From contig CAMKSE010000014.1 in NCBI GenBank assembly GCA_946415365.1, positions 1 to 64,000 of the forward strand: a stretch of DNA of 64,000 nucleotides, given 5' to 3'. This DNA is from an uncultured Prevotellaceae bacterium. GTDB taxonomy: Bacteria; Bacteroidota; Bacteroidia; Bacteroidales; Bacteroidaceae. Shown in pieces: positions 16,549 to 25,163 of the stretch; position 1 is the first letter of the stretch, and each line of letters starts with the position of its first letter. The notes under the pieces were generated by a model that saw only the letters and a list, made by a program, of their open reading frames with translations, had not been told where the DNA came from and made no database searches. Position numbers and translations under genes: made by a program.

Positions 16549-16613
16549 TGCATTTTTAACAAAAAAGACGATGGGATTGATAGAAAAAGCATTATATTTG
16601 CAACTCTAAATCT
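16540..16613 (+). repeat. 75-bp promoter repeat, copy A
   Basis: CAACAAT, AGTGCATTTTTAACAAAAAA and GATAGAAAAAGCATTATATT plus TGCAACTCTAAATCT recur at 17562-17637 with few changes. Both copies hold a TATATTTG -7 box (here 16593-16600), so this copy drives the membrane protein gene at 16627. Confidence 0.75.
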
Positions 16614-16626
16614 AAAGAATAGGGGT

Positions 16627-17124
16627 ATGATTTTCATTTTAATTTTGGGGCTATTGGCTCTTACGTTTTATTGTTTGGTTCCCAAGACGTGGGGTATTAA
16701 GGGGGTAATCGCATCCGTGATAGGGGCGTGTCTATATATCGTATTTCTCATCTCCACCATATTTTACCAGCCTCTGTTTGTCGTACTATTTGGATTGGTG
16801 CCTATTATGGCTGTGCTTGCCATGTTGAAGGGTAAACCGAGAAAGATGTGGTTGGTGGTGGCAATGATATTTTTATTAAGTGCTGTCTATTATTTGTTCG
16901 ATAATGATATTGCTGGCCCCATGCAGTTCAGAATTAGTGACCGTCCCATTAATACTCCAGCACAATGGGGTAATAACTGGAGGCTCTATTGGCTTGGTAT
17001 CTATACAAGCACTGTCGCTTGGATAGGTGGTGTCATATCAATCGTTGTATTGTTCTTGTATCGTTTGTATATTCTCAGGTTTGGAAGAATAAGAACTGCT
17101 GATCAGAGTAATCCCATTGGATGA
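16627..17124 (+). CDS. Small integral membrane protein
   Basis: 165 residues with about five hydrophobic segments: ~2-22, ~27-48, ~50-67, ~74-91 and ~120-148, and a basic C-terminus (RFGRIRTADQ). No known family recognised. It is transcribed from repeat copy A and its end overlaps the 3' end of the convergent Schlafen pseudogene, so it may have arrived with the inserted segment. Confidence 0.55.
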   Translation: MIFILILGLLALTFYCLVPKTWGIKGVIASVIGACLYIVFLISTIFYQPLFVVLFGLVPIMAVLAMLKGKPRKMWLVVAMIFLLSAVYYLFDNDIAGPMQFRISDRPINTPAQWGNNWRLYWLGIYTSTVAWIGGVISIVVLFLYRLYILRFGRIRTADQSNPIG

Positions 17125-17442
17125 TGTGGAAATGGATGAGGCGGGCAAGCAGGGTGATGACTTTATGGCGGGGGAGGTTAGAACGACGGACAATCTGGTT
17201 CAGCGTCTGTCGGCCTTGCATGGCGTCGAGCAACTGGCGGACAGTGTCATCGTAGGTCATGATGGTTCCTTTGGGCTTCTGGGCCTCCCGCCAAAGGGCG
17301 AGATGCAGCAGCCTCCGTTGGTATTGGCAAATGCCGACACGGATTTGGCCAGCTTGCATGCATCCGTCACACGATATTTGAAATCCTGCTGCTGATGCTC
17401 GCCTTCGTTGATGAGGCTCTGAAGATAGCGTTTGTCGTCCAT
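17075..17442 (-). pseudogene. Schlafen/AlbA_2-type ATP-binding protein, internally deleted
   Basis: From ATG 17442 the frame reads MDDKRYLQSLINEGEHQQQD and KYRVTDACKLAKSVSAFANTNGG, the N-terminus of Bacteroidales AlbA_2 (Schlafen-type) proteins, then breaks. In another frame the text resumes as LHLALWREAQKPKGT and runs through a C-terminal winged helix (LNQIVRRSNLPRHKVITLL) to the stop at 17075. The ~80 residues that normally lie between (core of the AlbA_2 fold) are missing, and the deletion shifts the frame. Its promoter is intact. Confidence 0.75.
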
Positions 17443-17449
17443 TTGGATG

Positions 17450-17481
17450 CAAAGATAGTGTAATTCCTTCATACATCCAAA
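17450..17481 (-). promoter_or_regulatory. Promoter of the Schlafen-like pseudogene
   Basis: On the minus strand TTTG (17481-17478), 20 bp, TATCTTTG (17457-17450): full consensus, transcription starting almost at the ATG. Confidence 0.65.
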
Positions 17482-17561
17482 CATTTCGATAAAATATGAT
17501 TGTGGAATTATTTTTCCTCGCAAGGGTAGTTATGAACAATTGTTGATAAATACCGAGTTAT

Positions 17562-17637
17562 CAACAATAAGTGCATTTTTAACAAAAAAAGGCGATCGGG
17601 CTGATAGAAAAAGCATTATATTTGCAACTCTAAATCT
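17562..17637 (+). repeat. 75-bp promoter repeat, copy B
   Basis: Matches copy A at 16540; TATATTTG (17617-17624) is the -7 box for dnaB. Confidence 0.75.
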
Positions 17638-17647
17638 GGAATAAATT

Positions 17648-17655
17648 AAGGAGGT
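17648..17655 (+). promoter_or_regulatory. Strong Shine-Dalgarno before dnaB
   Basis: AAGGAGGT lies 7 nt before ATG 17663, uncommon in this phylum where most starts lack such a site; it fixes the dnaB start. Confidence 0.6.
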
Positions 17656-17662
17656 ATATGAT

Positions 17663-19162
17663 ATGAGTTATAATCGAAGAAGAAAAGAAACAGAGAACCA
17701 GCCCGTGGACTTCACCTTTGGCCATGTGATGCCACAGGCTGTAGAGATGGAGAAAGCCGTACTAGGGGCATTGATGATAGATAAGGATGCTTATCTGGAG
17801 GTATGCGAAGTGTTGCGACCTGAGAGTTTCTATGAACCAAGGAATCAGATGGTGTATACTGCCATACAACGTCTCAGCATGGATGAGAGTCCTGTGGATG
17901 TGTTGACGGTAACCAACCAATTAGAAAAGATGGGCCATCTTGAAGAGGTAGGAGGACCTGGCTATGTGGCTGAACTGAGTTCGAGGGTGGCCTCTTCTGC
18001 CAATATCGAGTACCATGCCAATGTCGTGGCGGAGAAATATCTGTCGCGACAGATGATTGGTTTTGTGGGCGAAGTGGGTAAGAAGACCTTCGACGAGACT
18101 TACGACATCAAGGATGTGATACAGGAAGCAGAGGCAAAACTCTTTGAACTGTCACAGAAGAATATGAAGAAGGACTATTCTGTGCTTGCACCTATCTTAG
18201 ATAGGGCTGTCAAGACCGTTCAGCAAGCACACTCAAACACAGGGGGCGTGACAGGTATCTCCACAGGTTTCTATAAACTGGATGACATCACTTGTGGATG
18301 GCAAAAATCTGATCTCGTGATTATTGCAGGAAGACCTGCTATGGGAAAGACGGCTTTTGCACTCTCGTTGGCAAAGAACATCGCGGCAGACCAGAATATC
18401 CCAATGGCATTTTTCTCTCTGGAAATGTCAAGCGAACAGCTTGCTAACCGTCTGATGTCGAATGCCTTTGAGATAGAAGGTAAGAAACTGATGACTGGAC
18501 AATTGGACAGAGAAGAATGGAAGAGGCTCGATAAGTGTATGAATAACCTTGTAGATGCACCTCTCTATATTGACGACACAGAAGGGTTGTCAGTAATGGA
18601 TTTGCGATCAAAGGCACGTCGACTGGTGAAGGAGCATAATATTCAGCTGATTATGATAGATTATCTCCAACTGATGACGGCCAGCGGTATGAGATATAAT
18701 AGCCGCCAGGAAGAAGTGTCACTTATATCTCGTTCACTGAAAGGACTCGCCAAGGAATTGAATATTCCTGTATTGGCGCTAAGTCAGTTGAACAGAGGCG
18801 TGGAGGGACGAGAAGGTGCAGAGGGTAAACGCCCCATGCTTTCTGACCTTCGAGAGTCTGGAGCCATTGAGCAAGATGCTGATATGGTGGTGTTTCTGCA
18901 TCGTCCAGAGTATTATGGAATCATGATGAGTGAGGATGGTACTAAGGATTATCGTGGCATGGCGGAGGTGATCATTGCGAAGCATCGTAAAGGAGCCGTT
19001 GGCATTAAGATGTTGAAGTTCAGAGGAGAATACACGCGTTTTGAGAATCCGGAAGACAGTATGATTGGCAATCGCGGACCTGTTGATGGTGGCGAGATCG
19101 TAGGCTCGAAAATTAACGGTGATGATGGTAATATGCCATTCCCTCCTCCTGATCTTGGTTAA
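17663..19162 (+). CDS. dnaB: Replicative DNA helicase DnaB
   Basis: 499 residues, full length for chromosomal DnaB. The N-terminal domain (residues ~20-130) begins PQAVEMEKAVLGALMID; the RecA-like motor has Walker A AGRPAMGKTAF (~225-235), FSLEMSSEQLANRLM, Walker B LIMIDYLQLM, LSQLNRGVEGR and IEQDADMVVFLHRPEYY. It forms the hexameric 5'-3' helicase at the replication fork. A second, divergent DnaB-type helicase sits in the phage element at 59588. Transcribed from repeat copy B. Confidence 0.95.
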   Translation: MSYNRRRKETENQPVDFTFGHVMPQAVEMEKAVLGALMIDKDAYLEVCEVLRPESFYEPRNQMVYTAIQRLSMDESPVDVLTVTNQLEKMGHLEEVGGPGYVAELSSRVASSANIEYHANVVAEKYLSRQMIGFVGEVGKKTFDETYDIKDVIQEAEAKLFELSQKNMKKDYSVLAPILDRAVKTVQQAHSNTGGVTGISTGFYKLDDITCGWQKSDLVIIAGRPAMGKTAFALSLAKNIAADQNIPMAFFSLEMSSEQLANRLMSNAFEIEGKKLMTGQLDREEWKRLDKCMNNLVDAPLYIDDTEGLSVMDLRSKARRLVKEHNIQLIMIDYLQLMTASGMRYNSRQEEVSLISRSLKGLAKELNIPVLALSQLNRGVEGREGAEGKRPMLSDLRESGAIEQDADMVVFLHRPEYYGIMMSEDGTKDYRGMAEVIIAKHRKGAVGIKMLKFRGEYTRFENPEDSMIGNRGPVDGGEIVGSKINGDDGNMPFPPPDLG

Positions 19163-19221
19163 AGATAATCTTTTTCTCCTCGCAAGGCTTGTGAACGCTT
19201 GGTGATATGGGAAATGTTTCG

Positions 19222-19229
19222 TAATTTTG
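19222..19229 (+). promoter_or_regulatory. Promoter -7 box of the ftsZ paralogue
   Basis: TAATTTTG then CAG. Because it lies inside the longer reading frame that opens at 19199, the true start is ATG 19265. Confidence 0.6.
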
Positions 19230-19264
19230 CAGAAAATTTAGCACTGAGGCAAATATCATTAAGT

Positions 19265-20533
19265 ATGGGAGAAGAGAATAGGATTCTGGACTTTGGACCT
19301 GTGACGGACCAGATGCAGGGCATCATCAAGGTGGTGGGCGTTGGAGGTGGAGGCTGCAACGCCGTGAGAAATATGCATAACGAGGGTGTGGAGGGTGTGA
19401 CATATGCTGTCTGTAATACGGACAGTCAGTCGCTGTCGCGTTCGCCTGTGCCCGTGAAGATTCTGCTGGGTAAGTCGGGTCTGGGTGCTGGCGGTAATCC
19501 TAATCTGGGTCGCTCTGAGGCCGAGACGAATATCAACGATATCGTGAAGCTGTTCTCTGACGGTACGAAGATGGTGTTTGTGACGGCTGGCATGGGTGGC
19601 GGCACTGGAACGGGTGCTGCGCCTGTGATAGCTGGTGTGGCGAAGGACATGGGACTGCTGACGGTGGGTGTGGTGACGATACCTTTCTATTTTGAGAAGA
19701 AACGCAAGATCATCAAGGCCCTGAAGGGTGTGGAGGAACTGCGCAAGAACGTGGACGCCCTGTTGATCGTGAACAATGAACGCCTGTGTGACGTGTATTC
19801 GGATTCGGACATCTCGATGAAGGAAGCGTTTCTCAGGGCGGACAATATACTGATGGATGCTGTGAAGGGCATCTCGGAACTGGTGACGCTGCCCAGCGAC
19901 GGGGGTATCAAGAGTGACTTCCGTGACGTGGAGACCACGATGAAGGACGGTGGCGGGGCTATCATGGCGATGGGACGTGCCAGTGGCGACAATCGTGTGG
20001 AGAAAGCTATCATCAATGCGCTCGACTCTCCACTGCTCTACGGCAACGACATCGGCAAGGCGAAACGAATACTATTTAATATCTATGCCAGTGATGAACA
20101 CCCTATCTTCGTGAGGGAGTTGCAGGAAATAGACGATTTCTTCGACCAGCTGGATCCGAACATCGACGTGATTTGGGGTACGGCGACAGACGATTCGCTG
20201 GGAGAGGATGCGAAGGTGACCATTTTAGCGACAGGTATGGAAGACAGCCTGAAGAAAGAAGTGGAGACTGATGTGCATCAGAATGAGGATGACTATTACG
20301 AGGACTTGATACGGGGACTCTATAGGCCTGTAGTGAAAAAGACTCCCACGATAGCACAGGCAATCGTGCAGGAACTGCCTTTTGAGGTGGATCCTGCACC
20401 AGAGCCTGAGCCGGCAGTGGTGCCTGAGCCTGAGCCGGAGAAGGAAGAGGAACCAGAGGAGCCTGAGGAGCCAACCATTTTGGAGAAGTGGAAGAAGTGG
20501 ATGACTGACTTGATGAATGTGGTGACGGAATGA
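19265..20533 (+). CDS. FtsZ family GTPase (second-copy type)
   Basis: 422 residues from ATG 19265. GTPase signature GMGGGTGTGAAP at ~109-120, N-terminal KVVGVGGGGCNAV, and NNERL are present. The T7 loop reads IKSDFRDVETTM: the two Asp remain but the usual Asn (N207 in E. coli) is replaced. The tail is a Pro/Glu linker (PEPEPAVVPEPEPEKE) ending in an amphipathic helix ILEKWKKWMTDLMNVVTE instead of the usual FtsA-binding peptide. Neighbours are not the dcw cluster, so this is probably an extra FtsZ. Its stop overlaps the next ATG. Confidence 0.8.
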   Translation: MGEENRILDFGPVTDQMQGIIKVVGVGGGGCNAVRNMHNEGVEGVTYAVCNTDSQSLSRSPVPVKILLGKSGLGAGGNPNLGRSEAETNINDIVKLFSDGTKMVFVTAGMGGGTGTGAAPVIAGVAKDMGLLTVGVVTIPFYFEKKRKIIKALKGVEELRKNVDALLIVNNERLCDVYSDSDISMKEAFLRADNILMDAVKGISELVTLPSDGGIKSDFRDVETTMKDGGGAIMAMGRASGDNRVEKAIINALDSPLLYGNDIGKAKRILFNIYASDEHPIFVRELQEIDDFFDQLDPNIDVIWGTATDDSLGEDAKVTILATGMEDSLKKEVETDVHQNEDDYYEDLIRGLYRPVVKKTPTIAQAIVQELPFEVDPAPEPEPAVVPEPEPEKEEEPEEPEEPTILEKWKKWMTDLMNVVTE

Positions 20534-21111
20534 ATGAGTTGCAGACACCAGAGGAGGTTGCCCAAGAGGTGAGAAGGCTCGTGGGGAAACTGCAGGCAGA
20601 GGGTAGGAGCGACCTTCTGCTGCGGGCCATTGGTGTGCCCCTTCTTGAGGAACTGCGCATAGAGGCTGCCAAGGGTAAGTTGAGCCGACTGCTTATCACT
20701 AAGGACTATCGTTTTATTCTGGTTGACTATAATTATAAAGAGGTGGAACTGCAGCCAGTGCACAAAGCGGTGTATCTGTTGTTCCTGGCGCATCCTGAGG
20801 GCATCGAGTTCAAGTACCTGCCGGATTATCGGGAGGAGCTGACGCGCTACTATATGGCTACGGCCAAAATGTTGGATAAAGAAAAGATCATTGAGGGCGT
20901 GAACCATCTGGTGAATCCGCTTGACAATGCCATCAACGAGAAATGCTCAAGGATCAAGAAGGTGTTCCTCGACCTGATGGACGAGTACACGGCCAGTTAC
21001 TATTTCATCAGCAGCCATACGCAACGACAGGTGGCGGGCTCCTCAAGGATATGGTTCCAGCGGCTGAAGGTGATTACACTGCCGAGGGAACTGGTACTGT
21101 CGGAGGAATGA
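20530..21111 (+). CDS. Unknown protein coupled to the FtsZ paralogue
   Basis: 193 residues; ATG overlaps the ftsZ stop by 4 nt, so translation is coupled. The N-terminal third is helical; residues ~75-110 carry the YLLFLAHPEGIEFKYLPDYR core shared with the 15480 protein, followed by VNHLVNPLDNAINEKCSRIK. No membrane or signal segments. The family is unnamed as far as I can tell; coupling with FtsZ hints at a role in division or in polymer control, but this is inference. Confidence 0.55.
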   Translation: MNELQTPEEVAQEVRRLVGKLQAEGRSDLLLRAIGVPLLEELRIEAAKGKLSRLLITKDYRFILVDYNYKEVELQPVHKAVYLLFLAHPEGIEFKYLPDYREELTRYYMATAKMLDKEKIIEGVNHLVNPLDNAINEKCSRIKKVFLDLMDEYTASYYFISSHTQRQVAGSSRIWFQRLKVITLPRELVLSEE

Positions 21112-21134
21112 TGGCTGAGAAAAACAGCAAAAGA

Positions 21135-21166
21135 TTTGACGGTATCAGATTAATTGCCTATCTTTG
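21135..21166 (+). promoter_or_regulatory. Promoter of the hybrid two-component gene
   Basis: TTTG (21135-21138), 20 bp, TATCTTTG (21159-21166) then CACC; transcript starts ~20 nt before ATG 21195, which excludes the much longer open frame upstream. Confidence 0.75.
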
Positions 21167-21194
21167 CACCATCAAAAGTGGTCAAAAAGAAAAA

Positions 21195-24100
21195 ATGAAG
21201 AAATGCCTGTTGTTAATTATTTCATTGCTGACAGCCGTTATGGCTGTGGGCCAGACGCAGCATTTCTTTACCTCGGACGAACTGTCGAGCAACCAGATTA
21301 CGCAGATCTGTCGCGATCGGGTAGGTTATATCTGGGTGGGAACGGAGTTCGGTTTAAATAAGTACGACGGTTATCGTTTTACTAATTATTTCCATGAGAC
21401 GGACAATCCTGCCACTATCAGCAGCAATGTGATCTCTTTCCTTTTTGTGGACTCACAGGGAAATCTCTGGGTGGGAACGCAGATGGGGCTTGACCGCTAT
21501 GACGATGCGCGGGATGAGTTTATTCATGTTAGACTGGATGGGGCCAAGGGTGTGCCACGTATCAACTACATCTTGCAGGAAGACGAGCACCATCTGCTGA
21601 TCGGAACGGCTGGCTATGGACTGTTCCGACTGGATATCCACAATGACAGGAGTGAGAAACTGGAAGACTATGCTAGGAGTGACACCAACTACTTCAGTTA
21701 TATATTCATCGACGAGGAGGGCTTTTTCTGGAAATCGGGCTACGGCAGCACTATCAGCAGAAGAGACCGAAACGGGAAGATTGAGGATTTTGAGTCGCCA
21801 TACGGTACGGTGACGGGCTTTATAGGCTATGAGGGTGGCGTGCTGATGATCTGTATCCACGGCATGCTGTTTTATCGTGATGGCGTGATGCACGCTGACT
21901 TTTTCAATCTGGGTGATATCGGGGGCAGTGAATTGCTGTTGCGTACTGCTATCCGTGATCGTCACGGAAACCTGTTCATCGGAACCATGGGTAACGGACT
22001 CTGCTGGGTACCAAAAGGGGAACACACCATCAGGAAATATGAGTATGCCAGCGCTACATTCGATCTGGGTACTTCGAATGTGTGGGCTCTCTATGAGGAC
22101 AACGAGGATAACCTTTGGGTGGGTTGCCAGAAGCGTGGGCTGCTGCTGTTGCCGCAAAACCAACCGCTGTTCAGAACCTGGAAATTTGCCGATCTTCATG
22201 TCAACACGGGTGGCTCCCTGACTTCCGTCTGCCAGGGGGATAACGGCATGATCTGGTGTGCTGTGCAGAATAACGGCATCTTCGGCTTGGACGGGGCCGG
22301 GAGGCTGGTGGCTCATCCTGCCTCACCAGAAGGGACTTATCTGCTCTATCGCGATAAACGGAACGGATACTGGATAGGCACCAATGGTGGGTTATACAGT
22401 TATGATCCGCTGACAGGCAGGGCTCAGAAGAAGGTGGAATTCAGTAATGGTCATATTAATGCCATGACTGATGACGGGAAAGGGCATCTCTTCTTCTCGG
22501 TTTTCTCGGAGGGGTTCTGTTCGTACGACGTGAAGACGGGCGAACTGCGTAGGTTTAACATGCACCAGGATGATCCCAAACGTGGCCGATTGCACAACGA
22601 CTGGATCTCACACCTGTTTCTCGACAGCAAGGGGAAGTTGTGGATTTGTACGGCTTCGGGGGTGAATTGCTATGATCCTGCAGAAGACCATTTCCGTCCT
22701 TATGGATGGGAGGTGGTACTCGATTATAATGCTGTAGTGACGGTCTTTGAGACCTCTGAGCACAAGATTCTTATCGGAACGAATACAGGACTGTATCTCT
22801 ATGACAACCGCAAGGGCGATGTGGTGCCTTTCCCTGGGGCAGAAGTGTTGGCGAACAAGGTGGTGAGCAGCATTGTGGAGGATCAGTCCGGCGATCTTTG
22901 GTGTAGTACGGCAATGGGTATCTGGCAGTACCAGAGAGAGAAGGGATATTTTGTAAACTACCTTCACGGTAACGGCCTTGGCAGCCGGGAATATGTGAAC
23001 GGGGTAGCCATGCATACGCCTGATGACAGGATATGGTTTGGCATCAGCGACGGGATCACCTCCTTCAATCCGAAGGACATACGAAATAGTCATCCCGCAG
23101 GCAGCACCATTCATTTGACGGGGGTATATATCGGTAGTAATACCGTCAGGATGGTACAAGGCGACACATTCGAGTTTTCCTATCTCGATAATACGTTTAC
23201 GATGGAATTCTCATTACTTAATTATCTGAACACGGAAAATGTAATCTATGAATACCGGATCAATGGGGCCGAGGAGTGGACAAGCACCATGGCGGGTCGT
23301 AACCGTATTCCATTCACCCATCTGCAACCAGGTTCATATACACTCGAGGTAAGGGCATTCGACAGCGGCACTTATACGGAATCTCAGGAGTATCGTATCG
23401 TGATTCGTGGACCATGGTATAGCTCGTCGTGGGCGTACCTTATTTATATATTACTTGCGTTGTTGGTGTTCGGATTGCTGTTGTGGGCTTATCTTCGTAA
23501 GCGGCAGCAGGAGCTCGACGAGGAGAAGATGAAGTTCCTGATTAACGCTACGCACGATATCCGTTCGCCACTGACGCTCATTATGAGTCCGTTGCACAAG
23601 TTGCTGCGCAGGGAGCAGATAGATCCTGACGTGAAGGCGGAGCTGAAGACGATTGAGCACAATGCCCAGCGCGTGCAGAACCTGGTGAACCAGATTCTCG
23701 ATATCCGGAAGATAGACAAACAGCAGATGAAGTTGCAGTGTCAGGAGACGGATATGGTGCAGTACGTGGGCAACTGTTTGAAATCATACGAATATATGGC
23801 CCGTGAACGGGGGATGAAACTCAGCTATCAGCCTGCCGTTGACAAGTTGAAGGTGTGGTTCGACCGCAATGCCTTCGACAAAGTGGTGGATAACTTGCTC
23901 TCCAATGCCTTCAAGTACACCTACGACGGAGGGGAGATAGAAGTGAGAGTCAGTGAGGGCCCCGACAATACTGCCCAGTTGCAAGTGGCCGATACCGGCA
24001 TGGGCATCCACGGCGACGTGCGCAAGATCTTTGAACGTTTTTATCAGGGCAGTGCTTCCCGCTCCCTGCATATCGAGGGTACGGGCATCGGACTGAACCT

Positions 24101-25061
24101 CTGTAAGATGATGGTAGAGATGCACCACGGTACCATCGAAGCTGCCAATCGTCAGGATACGCAGGGCAGTATCTTCACCGTAAGACTGCCATTAGGCAAC
24201 GAACACCTCACCAAGGAAGAGATTATGGAAAGGAGTCAGGAGACAGGAGTCAAGGGTCAGAAGGCCCAGACAAGCTATCGGGTGATGGTGGTGGATGACG
24301 ACGTGGAGATCGGCAGCTATATCCAGCAGGAACTGGGTGCCTATTATCATATCACCTCCGTCGCCAGCGGAAGGGAGGCCTTGCGACTGCTGTTGGGTGC
24401 TGATGACAACAGACAGTATGACCTTGTGGTCAGCGATGTGATGATGCCCGAGATGGACGGTTTCACGCTGCTCCGTATGATCAAGACCAACATGAATCTC
24501 AGTCACATCCCTGTGGTGATGCTCACCTCGAAGGCCGATGTTGCCAACCGTCTGGAAGGACTCGAGAAGGGGGCAGACGCCTATCTGGCCAAACCCTTCG
24601 ACATGGACGAGTTGCACGTGGTGATCAACAATCTCATCAACAAGACGCTTCGTCTGCGGGGTAAGTACTCTGGCAGTCAGCAGCAGAAGCACAGGGTGGT
24701 GGAGACTAAGGTGAAGGGCAACGACGAGGCGCTGATGGAACGTATCATGAAGGTGGTGAACGAACATCTCTCCGACAGTAACTTCAATGTGGAGACGATG
24801 ACGAAGGAGGTGGGCATCAGCCGTGCCCAGCTGCACCGAAAGATGAAGGAGATGACGGGACTGTCCGTCAGTGAGTTCGTGCGCAACATCCGCCTGGAGC
24901 AGGCCGTACGTCTTCTGAAGGAACAGAAGATCAACGTGACACAGGTGGCTTATACCGTTGGATTCAGCAATCTGGCACACTTCTCTACCGTGTTCCGTAA
25001 ACAATTCGGTGTGTCGCCATCGGAGTATACAGGGCAAAATATGAAGGTTGATACAAATTGA
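21195..25061 (+). CDS. Hybrid two-component system sensor/regulator (HTCS) of the PUL
   Basis: 1288 residues. Signal peptide to ~20; periplasmic propeller of repeated YIWVGTEFGL/LWVGTQMGLDRYD units to ~680; Y_Y_Y domain ~690-740; membrane helix ~746-767; HisKA with H787 (NATHDIRSPLTL); HATPase with DNLLSNAFKYT and GTGIGLNLC; receiver with D1081 (VVSDVMMPEMDG); AraC-type HTH at the C-terminus (ISRAQLHRKMKEMTG, VAYTVGFSNLAHFS). Such proteins bind an oligosaccharide in the periplasm and activate their PUL. A short SQETGVKGQ segment from a GGAGTCA-type repeat lies between kinase and receiver (24231-24263). Confidence 0.95.
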   Translation: MKKCLLLIISLLTAVMAVGQTQHFFTSDELSSNQITQICRDRVGYIWVGTEFGLNKYDGYRFTNYFHETDNPATISSNVISFLFVDSQGNLWVGTQMGLDRYDDARDEFIHVRLDGAKGVPRINYILQEDEHHLLIGTAGYGLFRLDIHNDRSEKLEDYARSDTNYFSYIFIDEEGFFWKSGYGSTISRRDRNGKIEDFESPYGTVTGFIGYEGGVLMICIHGMLFYRDGVMHADFFNLGDIGGSELLLRTAIRDRHGNLFIGTMGNGLCWVPKGEHTIRKYEYASATFDLGTSNVWALYEDNEDNLWVGCQKRGLLLLPQNQPLFRTWKFADLHVNTGGSLTSVCQGDNGMIWCAVQNNGIFGLDGAGRLVAHPASPEGTYLLYRDKRNGYWIGTNGGLYSYDPLTGRAQKKVEFSNGHINAMTDDGKGHLFFSVFSEGFCSYDVKTGELRRFNMHQDDPKRGRLHNDWISHLFLDSKGKLWICTASGVNCYDPAEDHFRPYGWEVVLDYNAVVTVFETSEHKILIGTNTGLYLYDNRKGDVVPFPGAEVLANKVVSSIVEDQSGDLWCSTAMGIWQYQREKGYFVNYLHGNGLGSREYVNGVAMHTPDDRIWFGISDGITSFNPKDIRNSHPAGSTIHLTGVYIGSNTVRMVQGDTFEFSYLDNTFTMEFSLLNYLNTENVIYEYRINGAEEWTSTMAGRNRIPFTHLQPGSYTLEVRAFDSGTYTESQEYRIVIRGPWYSSSWAYLIYILLALLVFGLLLWAYLRKRQQELDEEKMKFLINATHDIRSPLTLIMSPLHKLLRREQIDPDVKAELKTIEHNAQRVQNLVNQILDIRKIDKQQMKLQCQETDMVQYVGNCLKSYEYMARERGMKLSYQPAVDKLKVWFDRNAFDKVVDNLLSNAFKYTYDGGEIEVRVSEGPDNTAQLQVADTGMGIHGDVRKIFERFYQGSASRSLHIEGTGIGLNLCKMMVEMHHGTIEAANRQDTQGSIFTVRLPLGNEHLTKEEIMERSQETGVKGQKAQTSYRVMVVDDDVEIGSYIQQELGAYYHITSVASGREALRLLLGADDNRQYDLVVSDVMMPEMDGFTLLRMIKTNMNLSHIPVVMLTSKADVANRLEGLEKGADAYLAKPFDMDELHVVINNLINKTLRLRGKYSGSQQQKHRVVETKVKGNDEALMERIMKVVNEHLSDSNFNVETMTKEVGISRAQLHRKMKEMTGLSVSEFVRNIRLEQAVRLLKEQKINVTQVAYTVGFSNLAHFSTVFRKQFGVSPSEYTGQNMKVDTN

Positions 25062-25097
25062 CAACCTTACGAAACATACGTTAAAGCCTCGTTTTGG

Positions 25098-25132
25098 AAA
25101 TCTGCCTACCTTTGCGGCAGATTTTTTCTTTT
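25098..25132 (+). terminator. Terminator whose loop is a promoter -7 box
   Basis: AAATCTGCC (25098-25106) pairs with GGCAGATTT (25116-25124), followed by a T-rich tract: a good terminator for the HTCS gene. The 9-nt loop TACCTTTGC is itself a perfect TAnnTTTG core for the susC gene at 25164. Confidence 0.75.
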
Positions 25133-25163
25133 TAATAATTAATTAACTAACAAAACCAAACGT

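Noticed and set aside
20103..20907. Two long minus-strand frames over ftsZ and its neighbour
   Set aside because: Low-complexity Ser/Leu text opposite Glu/Pro-rich coding sequence; shadows.
25070..25097. Copy of the SusC2/GH43 operator before SusC1 (ACATACGTTAAAG)
   Set aside because: Only ~12 bases match with a gap, and the orientation relative to the gene is reversed.
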